The notes beneath the pieces are model-generated. The model worked only from the letters and a program-made list of their open reading frames with translations. It made no database searches and had not been told where the DNA came from. Positions 1 to 8,653 of a stretch of 46,366 bases of DNA are shown here, one piece after another (within the stretch, counting starts at the first letter, position 1; each line of letters opens with the position of its first letter). The stretch lies in contig NZ_KZ626905.1 of the NCBI RefSeq assembly GCF_002911015.1, positions 1 to 46,366 of the forward strand. Reading direction: 5' to 3'. The stretch comes from Streptomyces populi (lineage in GTDB: Bacteria > Actinomycetota > Actinomycetes > Streptomycetales > Streptomycetaceae). The translations under genes were made by a program, and so were the position numbers.

Positions 1-2
1 CG

Positions 3-2732
3 TCAGCCGGAGCCTCCGAAGAGGCTTCCGTTGCCGTTGCCGTTTCCTCTGTTGCTACCGGTACTGGTCGTCGCCGACGGCGAGGTGGTCACACCGCCGG
101 TGTCCGTACCACCGGTGTCGGTCCCGCCCGTGTCGGTCCCGCCGTTGTCGTTGTTGTTGCACCTGAAGTCGAACTTCCTGCAGGTCTCGGTCGGCGTCGG
201 CGAGGGAGACGTCAGGGTCGCGCTCGGGGTCGGGCTCGGGCTCTCGGTCGCGCTCTCGGTGGCCGAGGGCGTCGGCGTCGGGCTCGGGGCCTCGTTGATG
301 ACCGTGCCGATCTCCTCGGGCACCGGGAAGGGTTCTGCCTTCTCCCCCTTGAGGGCCACCTTCATGTAGTCCCGCCAGATCTGGGACGGGAACGAGGCAC
401 CGTGGATGGTCTCCTCACCACCCGTGCCGTACATCTCCAGGAACTTCCGGTTCTTCTTGGTCTCGTCGTCGTCCAGGCGGTACATGCCGATCGCCGTGGA
501 CAGCTGCGGGGTGTACCCGACGAACCAGGCCGACTTGTTGCCGTCGGTCGTACCGGTCTTGCCGGCCACCTCACGGCCCGGCAACTGGGCGTTGGTGCCG
601 GTGCCCTTCTCGACCACGGTCTTCAGGACGTCGGTGACGTTGTCGGCGACCTTCGGGGTGAAGGCCTCCACGACCTTCGCGATCTTGTCGTGCTGGAAGA
701 CGGTGCCGTCCTTGCTGGTCACCTTCTCGACCGAGTACGGGTCCCGCTGCTTGCCGCTGGCCGCGAAGGTGGCGTACGCCCCGGCCATGCGGATCGCGCT
801 CGGGGAGGAGGTGCCCAGGGAGAACGAGGGGAACCTGGAGCTGGCGAGGCTGGACTCCTTGATGCCCGCGCGCAGGACGGAGTCCTTCACCTTGTCCAGG
901 CCCACGTCCATGCCGAGCTGGACATAGGCCGAGTTGACGGACTCGCGCATGGCCTCACGCAGATCGATCTGGTAGGTCGGCGGGTTGAGGGACTGCCCGC
1001 CGTCGTTCGTCTGCAGCCACTCCTGTCCCTTGTCGTCCGTCCAGTCGGTTCCGTCGAAGTCCTTGATCTTGAGCTTGTTCTTGCCGCTGTACAGGCTCTT
1101 CGGCGAGACGACGGTGCGCTCGTCCTGCGCCTGGGTCGGGTCCCCGTCGGGGTCCCTGACGCCCCAGGACATGGCGGCGGCCAGCACGAAGGGTTTGAAC
1201 GTCGAACCCACCTGGGCACCGGTCTGGTCGGCGTTGTCGGTGAAGTGCTTGGTCGCGTCCACGCCGCCGTAGATGGCCTCGATCGCACCGCTGTCCGGGT
1301 TGACCGACGCCCCGCCGAACTGGACGTACTTGTCGGTCTTCGGCCGCAGCTTGGGCTTGATGTTGGCCTTCTGCACCTTCTGTACCGCAGCCTTGAGCGC
1401 GTCGACCTTCTTCCTGTCGAAGGTCGTGTGGATCTGGAGGCCGCCCTGGCGGAGCTTGGTCTCGGTGATCCCGGTCTTGTCGCTGTTGTTGACCAGGTAC
1501 GAGTTGACCAGGTCGACCAGATAACCGACCTGCCCGCTCAGCGCGGCGTTCGACCGCGGGGACTGGATCGCGGGGAACTTGGTGTACTTGGCCCGCGTGG
1601 CCGCGTCCAGACGGCCGTCCTTGACCTCTTCGTCGAGGATCCAGCGCCAGCGCTCCTCGGCGCGCTTGCGGTTCTTGTCCTGCGTGGCGTTGACCGGGTC
1701 GATCGACGGGGCGCCGGCGGGGTCGTAGTACGTGGCGCCCTTGAGCACCGCCGCCAGGAAGGCGCACTCGCTCGGGTTCAGCTTCGTGGCGTCCTTGTCG
1801 AAATACGCGTGCGCGGCGGCCTGGATTCCGTAGGCGTTGCGCCCGTAGTACGCGGAGTTCAGGTAGCCCGCCATGATGTCTTCCTTGGGCACCTTGGCCC
1901 CGACCTTGATCGAGACGAAGAGCTCCTTGAGCTTGCGGGAGACCGTCTGCGACTGGTCCTCGAGCATCGCGTTCTTCACGTACTGCTGGGTGATGGTGGA
2001 GCCACCCTGCGTCTGGCCGCCCTTGGCCATGTTCACGAAGGCGCGGGCGATGCCCATCGGGTCGACGCCGCTGTCGGTCTCGAACGTCTTGTTCTCCGCC
2101 GACATCACCGCCCACCGCATCTCCTTGGGGATCGCGGCGTAACCGATGATCTGGCGGTTGGTCTCACCGCCCGTGGCGACCATCTCGCTGCCGTCGGCCC
2201 AGTAGTAGACGTTGTTCTGCGCCTTGGCGGTCTTGCCGATGTCCGGAATGCCCACGAGCGCGTAGCCGACGCCGGCGGCCACGACCAGGCTGCCGGTGAA
2301 GCCGATGAACAGGCCCGTCACGAGCTTCCAGGACGGCACCCAGCGCGCGGCGCCGTACCGGCCCGCGCGCGGGTAGTCGATGATTCGTTTCTTGTCGGGC
2401 TCGGGAGCGCGGCCTCGGCCACGTCCGGGACCCCCCGGACCCTGAGGACCACCGCGTCGGCCGCCCCCTCCTCCGGAGCCGCCGTGGCCCGCGCCGTCGG
2501 CGGCTCTGCGCCGGCCTCCGGTGTTTCCGCGCTGCGTGGCACGGCGTGCATCGGCACGGCTGCCGAACGGGCTCTCTTCACCTCCCGGACCGTACGGATC
2601 GGAAGGAGACCCGGTGACGTCTCGCGGTGCCTCGCGGCGGCCTGCGGACGGGCCTGCCTGCGGCTGGCCGCGCCGGGCCGCGGCACGTCCGCCGCCCTGC
2701 GGCTGCGGCGGTTTGCGACGGTGCTCGCTCAT
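3..2732 (-). CDS. Bifunctional class A penicillin-binding protein (transglycosylase/transpeptidase)
   Basis: Polymerises lipid II and cross-links peptidoglycan on the outer face of the membrane. The 909-residue product has an Arg/Gly/Pro-rich cytoplasmic tail (about 1-130), one membrane anchor (about 136-160), a GT51 domain with the ENKTF catalytic-Glu region near 213 and GGSTITQQ near 243, and a transpeptidase domain with STFK near 509, SVN and KTG near 727. The C-terminal tail is Pro/Thr/Ser-rich and ends in GGTDT repeats and an Asn/Gly stretch. I chose the ATG at 2732 because GAGGAG lies 10 nt upstream; an in-frame start at 2828 lacks such a site. The stop is at 3-5, so the gene is complete. 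It is divergent from the PadR gene. The family is certain; which Streptomyces PBP paralogue it is is inferred from synteny only. Confidence 0.95.
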   Translation of the reverse strand: MSEHRRKPPQPQGGGRAAARRGQPQAGPSAGRREAPRDVTGSPSDPYGPGGEESPFGSRADARRATQRGNTGGRRRAADGAGHGGSGGGGGRRGGPQGPGGPGRGRGRAPEPDKKRIIDYPRAGRYGAARWVPSWKLVTGLFIGFTGSLVVAAGVGYALVGIPDIGKTAKAQNNVYYWADGSEMVATGGETNRQIIGYAAIPKEMRWAVMSAENKTFETDSGVDPMGIARAFVNMAKGGQTQGGSTITQQYVKNAMLEDQSQTVSRKLKELFVSIKVGAKVPKEDIMAGYLNSAYYGRNAYGIQAAAHAYFDKDATKLNPSECAFLAAVLKGATYYDPAGAPSIDPVNATQDKNRKRAEERWRWILDEEVKDGRLDAATRAKYTKFPAIQSPRSNAALSGQVGYLVDLVNSYLVNNSDKTGITETKLRQGGLQIHTTFDRKKVDALKAAVQKVQKANIKPKLRPKTDKYVQFGGASVNPDSGAIEAIYGGVDATKHFTDNADQTGAQVGSTFKPFVLAAAMSWGVRDPDGDPTQAQDERTVVSPKSLYSGKNKLKIKDFDGTDWTDDKGQEWLQTNDGGQSLNPPTYQIDLREAMRESVNSAYVQLGMDVGLDKVKDSVLRAGIKESSLASSRFPSFSLGTSSPSAIRMAGAYATFAASGKQRDPYSVEKVTSKDGTVFQHDKIAKVVEAFTPKVADNVTDVLKTVVEKGTGTNAQLPGREVAGKTGTTDGNKSAWFVGYTPQLSTAIGMYRLDDDETKKNRKFLEMYGTGGEETIHGASFPSQIWRDYMKVALKGEKAEPFPVPEEIGTVINEAPSPTPTPSATESATESPSPTPSATLTSPSPTPTETCRKFDFRCNNNDNGGTDTGGTDTGGTDTGGVTTSPSATTSTGSNRGNGNGNGSLFGGSG

Positions 2733-3105
2733 CGAACGACTACTCCTCGGGCAGGCGCACCCTTGCGCGCCTGGAAACGGCGGCTGGTTTCCGGTCCCCC
2801 CGAAGTACGGATGTGGTCGATTGCGCATTCACCCGTACTGCACCAAAGACGTTGACGTTCTCAGACGTCACTCGGTTCCCGGTGGTGTCCATCCCGCACA
2901 GAGTACGCACCGCCAAAACTCACCTAGCACAGAGTTCATACCAAATCAGGCAACTTGCTTCGTATGAATCGGTGATGTGATGCCGTTCACTCTCCTCCCA
3001 CTTGTCGCATCATCAGGCTCGTTCTATCGTGCTGATGTATCGAGTCGATACATCAGCACGGCATAAGGACCACGCCGACGAGACAGCGACAGGGAGGAGG
3101 CGACG
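2733..3105. other. Divergent intergenic region, PBP / padR
   Basis: This 373-bp non-coding stretch is more AT-rich than its flanks. It must hold the promoters of the leftward PBP gene and the rightward padR gene. The only strong element visible is the 33-bp palindrome at 3028-3060. No small gene with a good ribosome-binding site was seen. Confidence 0.6.
3028..3060. promoter_or_regulatory. 33-bp perfect palindrome, probable PadR operator
   Basis: A 16-bp arm (CGTGCTGATGTATCGA), a single central G and the exact reverse complement of the arm. It contains ATGT...ACAT, the half-sites typical of PadR-family operators, though separated by 11 rather than the usual 8 bases. It lies 45 bp before the padR start, so autoregulation is the simplest reading. 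It may also affect the divergent PBP gene. No T-run follows, which argues against a terminator. Confidence 0.7.
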
Positions 3106-3789
3106 ATGAGCCGGCGTGCCGGGATCCTCGAGTTCGCCGTACTCGGCCTGCTCCGCGAGTCCCCGATGCACGGTTATGAGCTGCGCAAACGACTCAATAC
3201 GTCACTGGGTGTGTTCCGTGCCTTCAGTTACGGAACGCTCTACCCCTGCCTCAAGACGCTGGTCACCAACGGCTGGTTGATCGAGGAAACAGGATCCACA
3301 CCCGAAGACGCCCTGACGGCAACGCTGGCGGGACGTCGCGCCAAGATCGTCTACCGATTGACGGCGGAAGGTAAGGATCACTTCGAGGAGCTTCTCGCGC
3401 AGACGGGGCCCGACGCGTACGAGGACGAGCACTTCGCGGCTCGCTTCGCCTTCTTCGGGCAGACGTCACGCGACGTACGCATGCGCGTACTGGAAGGTCG
3501 CCGCAGCCGTCTGGAGGAGCGCCTCGAGAAGATGCGCGCCTCGCTGGCGCGCACCCGGGAGCGCCTCGACGACTACACGCTTGAGCTCCAGCGCCACGGA
3601 ATGGAGTCCGTGGAGCGCGAAGTGCGCTGGCTGAACGAGCTCATCGAGAGCGAGCGGGCCGGACGGGACGTCAAGCGTCCCGGCCTCGAAGGCTCCGCTC
3701 AGCAGGACAACACATCTGGAGAGACGGGCGGCCTGCCCCGGCACCGGGACAGCCCCCGGCCGGATCCGTCCGACGACACCGCCACGTGA
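3106..3789 (+). CDS. PadR-family transcriptional regulator
   Basis: A 227-residue DNA-binding regulator. Residues about 5-95 form the PadR winged helix (LEFAVLGLLRESPMHGYELRKRL, quoted in part: GLLRESPMHGYELRK), with the wing region rich in polar residues (VYRLTAEGKDHFEELL). Residues about 125-190 are highly charged and helical, fitting the C-terminal coiled-coil dimerisation part. The ATG follows GGGAGGAGG with suitable spacing. A 33-bp palindrome lies just upstream, and ino1 follows after 44 bp in the same direction, so it may regulate itself and inositol synthesis. The ligand is unknown. Family assignment is strong; targets are inferred. Confidence 0.92.
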   Translation: MSRRAGILEFAVLGLLRESPMHGYELRKRLNTSLGVFRAFSYGTLYPCLKTLVTNGWLIEETGSTPEDALTATLAGRRAKIVYRLTAEGKDHFEELLAQTGPDAYEDEHFAARFAFFGQTSRDVRMRVLEGRRSRLEERLEKMRASLARTRERLDDYTLELQRHGMESVEREVRWLNELIESERAGRDVKRPGLEGSAQQDNTSGETGGLPRHRDSPRPDPSDDTAT

Positions 3790-3809
3790 GACCCCGTTCG
3801 GGGTTTCAC
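3786..3809 (+). terminator. Hairpin overlapping the padR stop codon
   Basis: GTGAGACCCC and GGGGTTTCAC pair over 10 bp (one G-T pair) around a GTTC loop. The stem includes the TGA of padR and ends 24 bp before the ino1 start. There is no T-run, so it may be a weak terminator, an attenuator or an mRNA-stability element between the two genes. Confidence 0.45.
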
Positions 3810-3833
3810 CGATAGACACAGGGAGCAACCGGA

Positions 3834-4916
3834 ATGGGTTCGGTTCGCGTAGCCATCGTCGGCGTGGGCAACTGCGCCGCCTCGCTGGTTCAGGGCGTCG
3901 AGTACTACAAGGACGCCGACCCGGCGACCAAGGTGCCCGGCCTGATGCACGTCCAGTTCGGCGACTACCACGTCGGTGACGTCGAGTTCGTCGCCGCGTT
4001 CGACGTCGACGCGAAGAAGGTCGGCCTCGACCTCTCCGACGCCATCGGTGCCAGCGAGAACAACACCATCAAGATCTGCGACGTCCCGAACAAGGGCATC
4101 ACGGTCCAGCGCGGTCACACCCTGGACGGTCTCGGCAAGTACTACCGCCAGACCATCGAGGAGTCCGCCGAGGCGCCGGTCGACGTCGTCCAGATCCTCA
4201 AGGACAAGCAGGTCGACGTCCTCGTCTGCTACCTGCCCGTCGGTTCCGAGGACGCGGCGAAGTTCTACGCCCAGTGCGCCATCGACGCCAAGGTCGCCTT
4301 CGTCAACGCCCTCCCGGTCTTCATCGCCGGCACCAAGGAGTGGGCGGACAAGTTCACCGAGGCTGGCGTCCCGATCGTCGGCGACGACATCAAGTCGCAG
4401 GTCGGCGCGACCATCACGCACCGTGTGATGGCGAAGCTGTTCGAGGACCGCGGTGTCCGTCTCGAGCGCACCATGCAGCTCAACGTCGGCGGCAACATGG
4501 ACTTCAAGAACATGCTCGAGCGCGACCGCCTCGAGTCCAAGAAGATCTCGAAGACGCAGGCCGTCACCTCGCAGATCCCCGACCGCGAGCTGGGCGAGAA
4601 GAACGTCCACATCGGTCCCTCGGACTACGTGGCCTGGCTCGACGACCGCAAGTGGGCGTACGTCCGCCTCGAGGGCCGCGCCTTCGGCGACGTCCCGCTG
4701 AACCTGGAGTACAAGCTCGAGGTCTGGGACTCCCCGAACTCGGCCGGTGTCATCATCGACGCCCTGCGCGCCGCGAAGATCGCCAAGGACCGCGGCATCG
4801 GCGGCCCGATCCTCTCCGCGTCGAGCTACTTCATGAAGTCCCCGCCGGTCCAGTACTTCGACGACGAGGCCTTCGCCAACGTCGAGAAGTTCATCAAGGG
4901 CGAGGTCGAGCGCTAA
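3834..4916 (+). CDS. ino1: Inositol-3-phosphate synthase
   Basis: Converts glucose 6-phosphate to 1D-myo-inositol 3-phosphate with NAD+. In actinobacteria this feeds phosphatidylinositol and mycothiol synthesis in the cytoplasm. The 360-residue product matches the actinobacterial type. It opens with the Rossmann nucleotide loop VGVGNCAASLVQG (about 7-19), and has the conserved QVGATITHRV and the LNVGGNMDFKNM / SSYFMKSPP segments of the catalytic domain. The start ATG follows GGGAGCAACCGGA. It sits 44 bp behind padR and ahead of a strong terminator, so it is monocistronic or co-transcribed with padR. Confidence 0.96.
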   Translation: MGSVRVAIVGVGNCAASLVQGVEYYKDADPATKVPGLMHVQFGDYHVGDVEFVAAFDVDAKKVGLDLSDAIGASENNTIKICDVPNKGITVQRGHTLDGLGKYYRQTIEESAEAPVDVVQILKDKQVDVLVCYLPVGSEDAAKFYAQCAIDAKVAFVNALPVFIAGTKEWADKFTEAGVPIVGDDIKSQVGATITHRVMAKLFEDRGVRLERTMQLNVGGNMDFKNMLERDRLESKKISKTQAVTSQIPDRELGEKNVHIGPSDYVAWLDDRKWAYVRLEGRAFGDVPLNLEYKLEVWDSPNSAGVIIDALRAAKIAKDRGIGGPILSASSYFMKSPPVQYFDDEAFANVEKFIKGEVER

Positions 4917-4939
4917 AGCACACTTCCGTGCTCGCTGTC

Positions 4940-4972
4940 GAGGGTCCCCGGGCTTACTGCCCGGGGACCCTC
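4940..4972 (+). terminator. Strong hairpin terminator after ino1
   Basis: A perfect 14-bp GC-rich stem around the loop TTACT, beginning 24 bp after the ino1 stop. No long T-tract follows, as is usual for Streptomyces terminators. It separates ino1 from the MFS gene. Confidence 0.8.
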
Positions 4973-4994
4973 CTCGTATGTGAGGCTGTGCCCC

Positions 4995-6257
4995 ATGGCC
5001 GTCATGCGTGACCTGCGCGTTCTCCTGCGCTTCCGGGGATTCAGACGCCTGCTCGGGGTACGGCTGCTGTCCCAGGGTGCCGACGGCGTCTATCAGATCG
5101 CGCTGGCCACCTACGTGGTCTTCTCACCGGAGAAGCAGACCTCGGCGGCCTCCATCGCCTCCGCGATGGCGGTGCTGCTCCTCCCGTACTCCCTCGTCGG
5201 CCCCTTCGCGGGCGTCCTGCTGGACCGATGGCGGCGGCGGCAGGTCTTTCTGTACGGCAATCTGCTGCGTGCGGTACTGGCGTGCGTGACGGCCGTCCTG
5301 ATGCTGGGCCAGGCACCCGACTGGCTCTTCTACACCTCCGCTCTCTGTGTCACCGCTGTCAACCGCTTCGTCCTGGCCGGGCTGTCGGCCGCGCTGCCCC
5401 GTGTCGTCGACACGGACCGGCTGGTGCTGGCCAACTCGCTCTCCCCGACCGCCGGAACCCTCGCGGCCACCGTGGGCGCGGCTCTCGCGTTCGCCGTGCG
5501 GCTGGTCGTCGCGGACTCCGACGCGGCGGTGGTCCTGGTAGGAGCCGCGCTGTATCTGGGCGCGGCCCTCGCCTCGCTGCGTATCGCCCCGGAGATCCTC
5601 GGACCCGACCAGGAGCTGGTCCGCCCGTACCTGGGCACGGCGCTCGCCGGCACCGCACGAGGTCTCGCCGCAGGTGTACGCCATCTCGCGGAGCTCCCAC
5701 GGCGGGAGGCGGCCTGGGCTCTGATGGCGATGACCCTGATGCGCTTCTGCTACGGCGCCCTGACGGTCATGGTGCTGATGCTCTGCCGGTACGCGTGGGC
5801 GTCCGGCTCGAACGGCGGGCTCGCGCTCCTGGGACTGGCCGTGGGTGTCTCGGGAGCCGGCTTCTTCGTCGCGGCCGTGGTGACCCCCGGAGCGGCCGGA
5901 CGACTGGGCCCGGGCCGGTGGATCGCCGTCTGCGCCGGCGCCGCCGCGGTCCTGGTCCCCGCGCTCTGCCTTCCGTTCACCCCCGGGCCCACACTGGGCG
6001 CCGCCTTCATTCTGGGCGTGACCACACAGGGCGCGAAGATCGCCACGGACACCATCGTGCAGTCCGCCGTGGACGACGGTTTTCGCGGCCGGGTCTTCTC
6101 CCTCTACGACGTCCTGTTCAACGTCGCCTTCGTCGGAGCGGCCGCAGTGGCCGCCCTGATGCTGCCTCCTGACGGGCGGTCCGTTTCCCTGGTCCTCACC
6201 GTGGCGGCGGTCTACGCATCAATTGCGGTTGCTATGACCCGCTTTGAGCTTCAGTAA
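4995..6257 (+). CDS. MFS transporter
   Basis: A 420-residue major facilitator superfamily protein with about 12 hydrophobic segments spread over its whole length, and the basic loop DRWRRRQ after the second segment (motif A region). It starts with the short basic stretch VMRDLRVLLRFRGFRRLL before the first membrane helix. I prefer the ATG at 4995, which has GAGG 9 nt upstream; a GTG at 4980 and an ATG at 5004 are in frame. Substrate is unknown. Drug or metabolite efflux is common for this group but cannot be shown here. It lies alone between a terminator and the lppU-like gene. Confidence 0.85.
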   Translation: MAVMRDLRVLLRFRGFRRLLGVRLLSQGADGVYQIALATYVVFSPEKQTSAASIASAMAVLLLPYSLVGPFAGVLLDRWRRRQVFLYGNLLRAVLACVTAVLMLGQAPDWLFYTSALCVTAVNRFVLAGLSAALPRVVDTDRLVLANSLSPTAGTLAATVGAALAFAVRLVVADSDAAVVLVGAALYLGAALASLRIAPEILGPDQELVRPYLGTALAGTARGLAAGVRHLAELPRREAAWALMAMTLMRFCYGALTVMVLMLCRYAWASGSNGGLALLGLAVGVSGAGFFVAAVVTPGAAGRLGPGRWIAVCAGAAAVLVPALCLPFTPGPTLGAAFILGVTTQGAKIATDTIVQSAVDDGFRGRVFSLYDVLFNVAFVGAAAVAALMLPPDGRSVSLVLTVAAVYASIAVAMTRFELQ

Positions 6258-6370
6258 GTGTCACATCAGGGCTACAGAGCCACTTCTGACTACTGCGTTG
6301 TCACAGGGGCCAGATAACTTACGTGCGTCTTACTTTCGTGTCACGCACCTACGTTCCAGGGGGACCCCCA

Positions 6371-6865
6371 GTGACAACTCCGCCGCCGCCCCAGAGCCAG
6401 AACCCCTACGCGCAGGGGCAGCCGCCCCAGGGTGGCAACCCCTTCGCACAGGGTCAGCCCCCGCAGGGATACCCGCAGCAGCCGACCGCAGGTTACGCCC
6501 CGGTCCCGCCGGCGCAGCCGAAGCGCAAGATCACCTTCAAGCTGGTCAAGAACGTCGTTACCGTCGTCGTGGTGGCCGTCGCGGTCATCGGTGGCTACAT
6601 AGCCAGCCGCGACGACGCCAACACGGCGGCGGTCGGCGACTGCATGCACCGTGGCAACAGCAGCAGCACCAATCCCGACCTCGAGGTCGTCGAGTGCAGC
6701 TCGTCCAACGCGCAGTACATCGTGCTGGCCAAGGTCGAGGGCTCGTTCACCTCGGCCGCCGCGGACAGCAAGTGCGAGGAGAAGGCCAAGGACTTCCAGT
6801 ACTCGTACACCGAGAGCGGCGACGGCAGCGACTTCCTGCTCTGCCTGAAGGACTACTCGAAGTAA
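6371..6865 (+). CDS. LppU-like single-pass membrane protein
   Basis: The 164-residue product has a Pro/Gln/Gly-rich cytoplasmic head (about 1-50), a basic KRKITFKLVKN stretch, one membrane helix (about 60-78) and an exported domain with four cysteines (DCM, VEC, KCE, LCL), enough for two disulfides. This matches the LppU/SCO3897 family known at this locus in Streptomyces. The GTG at 6371 is chosen because AGGGGG lies 7 nt upstream; an in-frame ATG-like start at 6323 has no such site. Function is unknown. A parS-containing hairpin follows directly. Confidence 0.8.
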   Translation: MTTPPPPQSQNPYAQGQPPQGGNPFAQGQPPQGYPQQPTAGYAPVPPAQPKRKITFKLVKNVVTVVVVAVAVIGGYIASRDDANTAAVGDCMHRGNSSSTNPDLEVVECSSSNAQYIVLAKVEGSFTSAAADSKCEEKAKDFQYSYTESGDGSDFLLCLKDYSK

Positions 6866-6877
6866 AGCAGCTGCGGA

Positions 6878-6911
6878 AAGGGGCGGTGTTTCACGTGAAA
6901 CACCGCCCCTT
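6878..6911. terminator. 34-bp perfect palindrome: terminator containing parS
   Basis: The arms are 17 bp and perfectly complementary, and the 14 central bases are the parS site. It lies between the convergent lppU-like gene (ends 6865) and the CCA-transferase gene (ends 6965), so it can act as a terminator in both directions. The RNA would form a long hairpin whose DNA is also a ParB site. Confidence 0.7.
6888..6901. promoter_or_regulatory. parS site 1
   Basis: GTTTCACGTGAAAC, an exact match to the Streptomyces parS consensus. ParB binds it and spreads to form the origin nucleoprotein complex. It is at the centre of the 34-bp palindrome. Confidence 0.93.
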
Positions 6912-6930
6912 CGCATAGCCCCGCACCGGT

Positions 6931-6944
6931 GTTTCACGTGAAAC
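6931..6944. promoter_or_regulatory. parS site 2
   Basis: A second exact GTTTCACGTGAAAC, 43 bp (start to start) from site 1 and in the same short convergent gap. Two perfect sites this close should nucleate ParB cooperatively. Confidence 0.93.
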
Positions 6945-6964
6945 ATCGACGCAGGGCCGACCGC

Positions 6965-8431
6965 TCAGCCCTGCTCGGTCCACCACTCCTTGAGCGCCGC
7001 CACCGCGGCGTCATGTTCCATCGGCCCGTTCTCCAGGCGCAGCTCCAGCAGGAACTTGTAGGCCTGGCCGATCGCGGGACCGGGGCCGATGCCCAGGATC
7101 TCCATGATCTCGTTGCCGTCGAGGTCGGGCCGGATCGCGTCGAGCTCTTCCTGCTCCTTGAGCTGGGCGATGCGTTCCTCCAGCCCGTCGTAGGCACGGG
7201 AGAGCGCGGTCGCCTTGCGCTTGTTGCGTGTGGTGCAGTCGGAGCGGGTCAGCTTGTGGAGACGGTCGAGGAGCGGCCCCGCGTCGCGCACATAGCGGCG
7301 GACGGCGGAGTCCGTCCACTCGCCGGTGCCGTACCCGTGGAAGCGCAGATGCAGTTCGACCAGACGCGAGACGTCCTTGACGAGATCATTCGAGTATTTG
7401 AGCGCCGTCATCCGCTTCTTGGTCATCTTGGCGCCCACCATCTCGTGGTGGTGGAAGGAGACCCGCCCGTCCTGCTCGAAGCGGCGCGTCCGCGGCTTGC
7501 CGATGTCATGGAGCAGTGCGGCGAGCCTGAGCGTCAGATCGGGCCCGTCCTCCTCCAGCGCCATCGCCTGCTCCAGAACGATCAGCGTGTGTTCGTAGAC
7601 GTCCTTGTGCCGGTGGTGCTCGTCACGCTCCAGCCGCAGCGCGGGGAGCTCGGGGAGCACGTGCTCGGCGAGCCCCGTCTCCACGAGCAGCGTCAGGCCC
7701 TTGCGCGGGTGGGCGGACTTGATCAGCTTGTTCAGTTCGTCCCTCACACGCTCCGCGGAGACGATCTCGATACGCCCGGCCATGTCCGTCATGGCCGCGA
7801 CGACCTCGGGTGCCACCTCGAAGTCGAGCTGCGCGGCGAACCGCGCGGCGCGCATCATCCGCAGCGGGTCGTCGGAGAAGGACGCCTCCGGGGTGCCAGG
7901 AGTACGCAGAACACGGGCGGCCAGGTCGTCCAGGCCGCCGTAGGGGTCGATGAACTCCTTCTCCGGCAGCGCGACGGCCATCGCGTTCACCGTGAAGTCG
8001 CGGCGCACGAGGTCTTCCTCGATGGAGTCGCCGTAGGAGACCTCCGGCTTGCGCGAGGTCCGGTCGTACGCCTCGGAGCGGTACGTCGTGATCTCGATCT
8101 GGAACGACTGCTCCACGTCGCCCACGCGGGCGTCCTTCTGCGCCCCGACCGTGCCGAAGGCGATCCCGACCTCCCAGAGCGCGTCCGCCCAGGGCCGGAC
8201 GATCTTCAGTACGTCCTCGGGCCGGGCGTCCGTCGTGAAGTCCAGGTCGTTGCCGAGCCGGCCGAGGAGTGCGTCCCGGACCGAGCCGCCGACCAGGGCG
8301 AGAGAGAACCCGGCCTCCTGGAAACGGCGGGCGAGCTCATCGGCGACAGGGGACACCCGCAGCAGTTCGCTCACCGCGCGGCGCTGCACCTGGCTCAGGG
8401 CACTGGAATTGTCTTCATTGGCGTTCGGCAC
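6965..8431 (-). CDS. pcnA: CCA tRNA nucleotidyltransferase (class II, HD domain)
   Basis: Adds or repairs the CCA end of tRNAs, which matters here because neither tRNA gene in the window encodes CCA. The 488-residue product has the nucleotidyltransferase signature LVGGSVRDALLGRLGNDLDF near the N-terminus (G-G-S and D-x-D metal site), the RNA-binding RRDFTVNAMA motif, and an HD-type phosphohydrolase domain (LLHDIGKPRT) in the second half. Start: the GTG at 8431, giving VPNANEDNSSALSQVQ. The frame is open to 8545 but upstream residues look non-coding. No strong ribosome site is visible. pcnA is a common name for this locus; cca would be equally fitting. Confidence 0.92.
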   Translation of the reverse strand: MPNANEDNSSALSQVQRRAVSELLRVSPVADELARRFQEAGFSLALVGGSVRDALLGRLGNDLDFTTDARPEDVLKIVRPWADALWEVGIAFGTVGAQKDARVGDVEQSFQIEITTYRSEAYDRTSRKPEVSYGDSIEEDLVRRDFTVNAMAVALPEKEFIDPYGGLDDLAARVLRTPGTPEASFSDDPLRMMRAARFAAQLDFEVAPEVVAAMTDMAGRIEIVSAERVRDELNKLIKSAHPRKGLTLLVETGLAEHVLPELPALRLERDEHHRHKDVYEHTLIVLEQAMALEEDGPDLTLRLAALLHDIGKPRTRRFEQDGRVSFHHHEMVGAKMTKKRMTALKYSNDLVKDVSRLVELHLRFHGYGTGEWTDSAVRRYVRDAGPLLDRLHKLTRSDCTTRNKRKATALSRAYDGLEERIAQLKEQEELDAIRPDLDGNEIMEILGIGPGPAIGQAYKFLLELRLENGPMEHDAAVAALKEWWTEQG

Positions 8432-8653
8432 AACAGAAAAGGGTACGTGGCCGGGGCGGCGGGGAGCGCCTGGATAAATCCCACACCTGCCCGACATCTT
8501 TTCGCAGGGCAGAATACGCGCACATACAGGACAGTCGGCGCTCATGCCCGATCTTGCGGACCACTCCGTGGCACTTACTCTCAGCGCACCTCGTTACCAT
8601 GCGTGGACGCACATTCCGACGACCACTGACGACGACGAGGGACGGGCGAGCGC

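Noticed and set aside
402..2855. 817-codon rightward open frame opposite the PBP gene
   Set aside because: It is the antisense shadow of a GC-rich gene whose third-position bias removes stops. It has no ribosome site, and the product has repetitive Arg/Val/Leu/Gly composition without domains.
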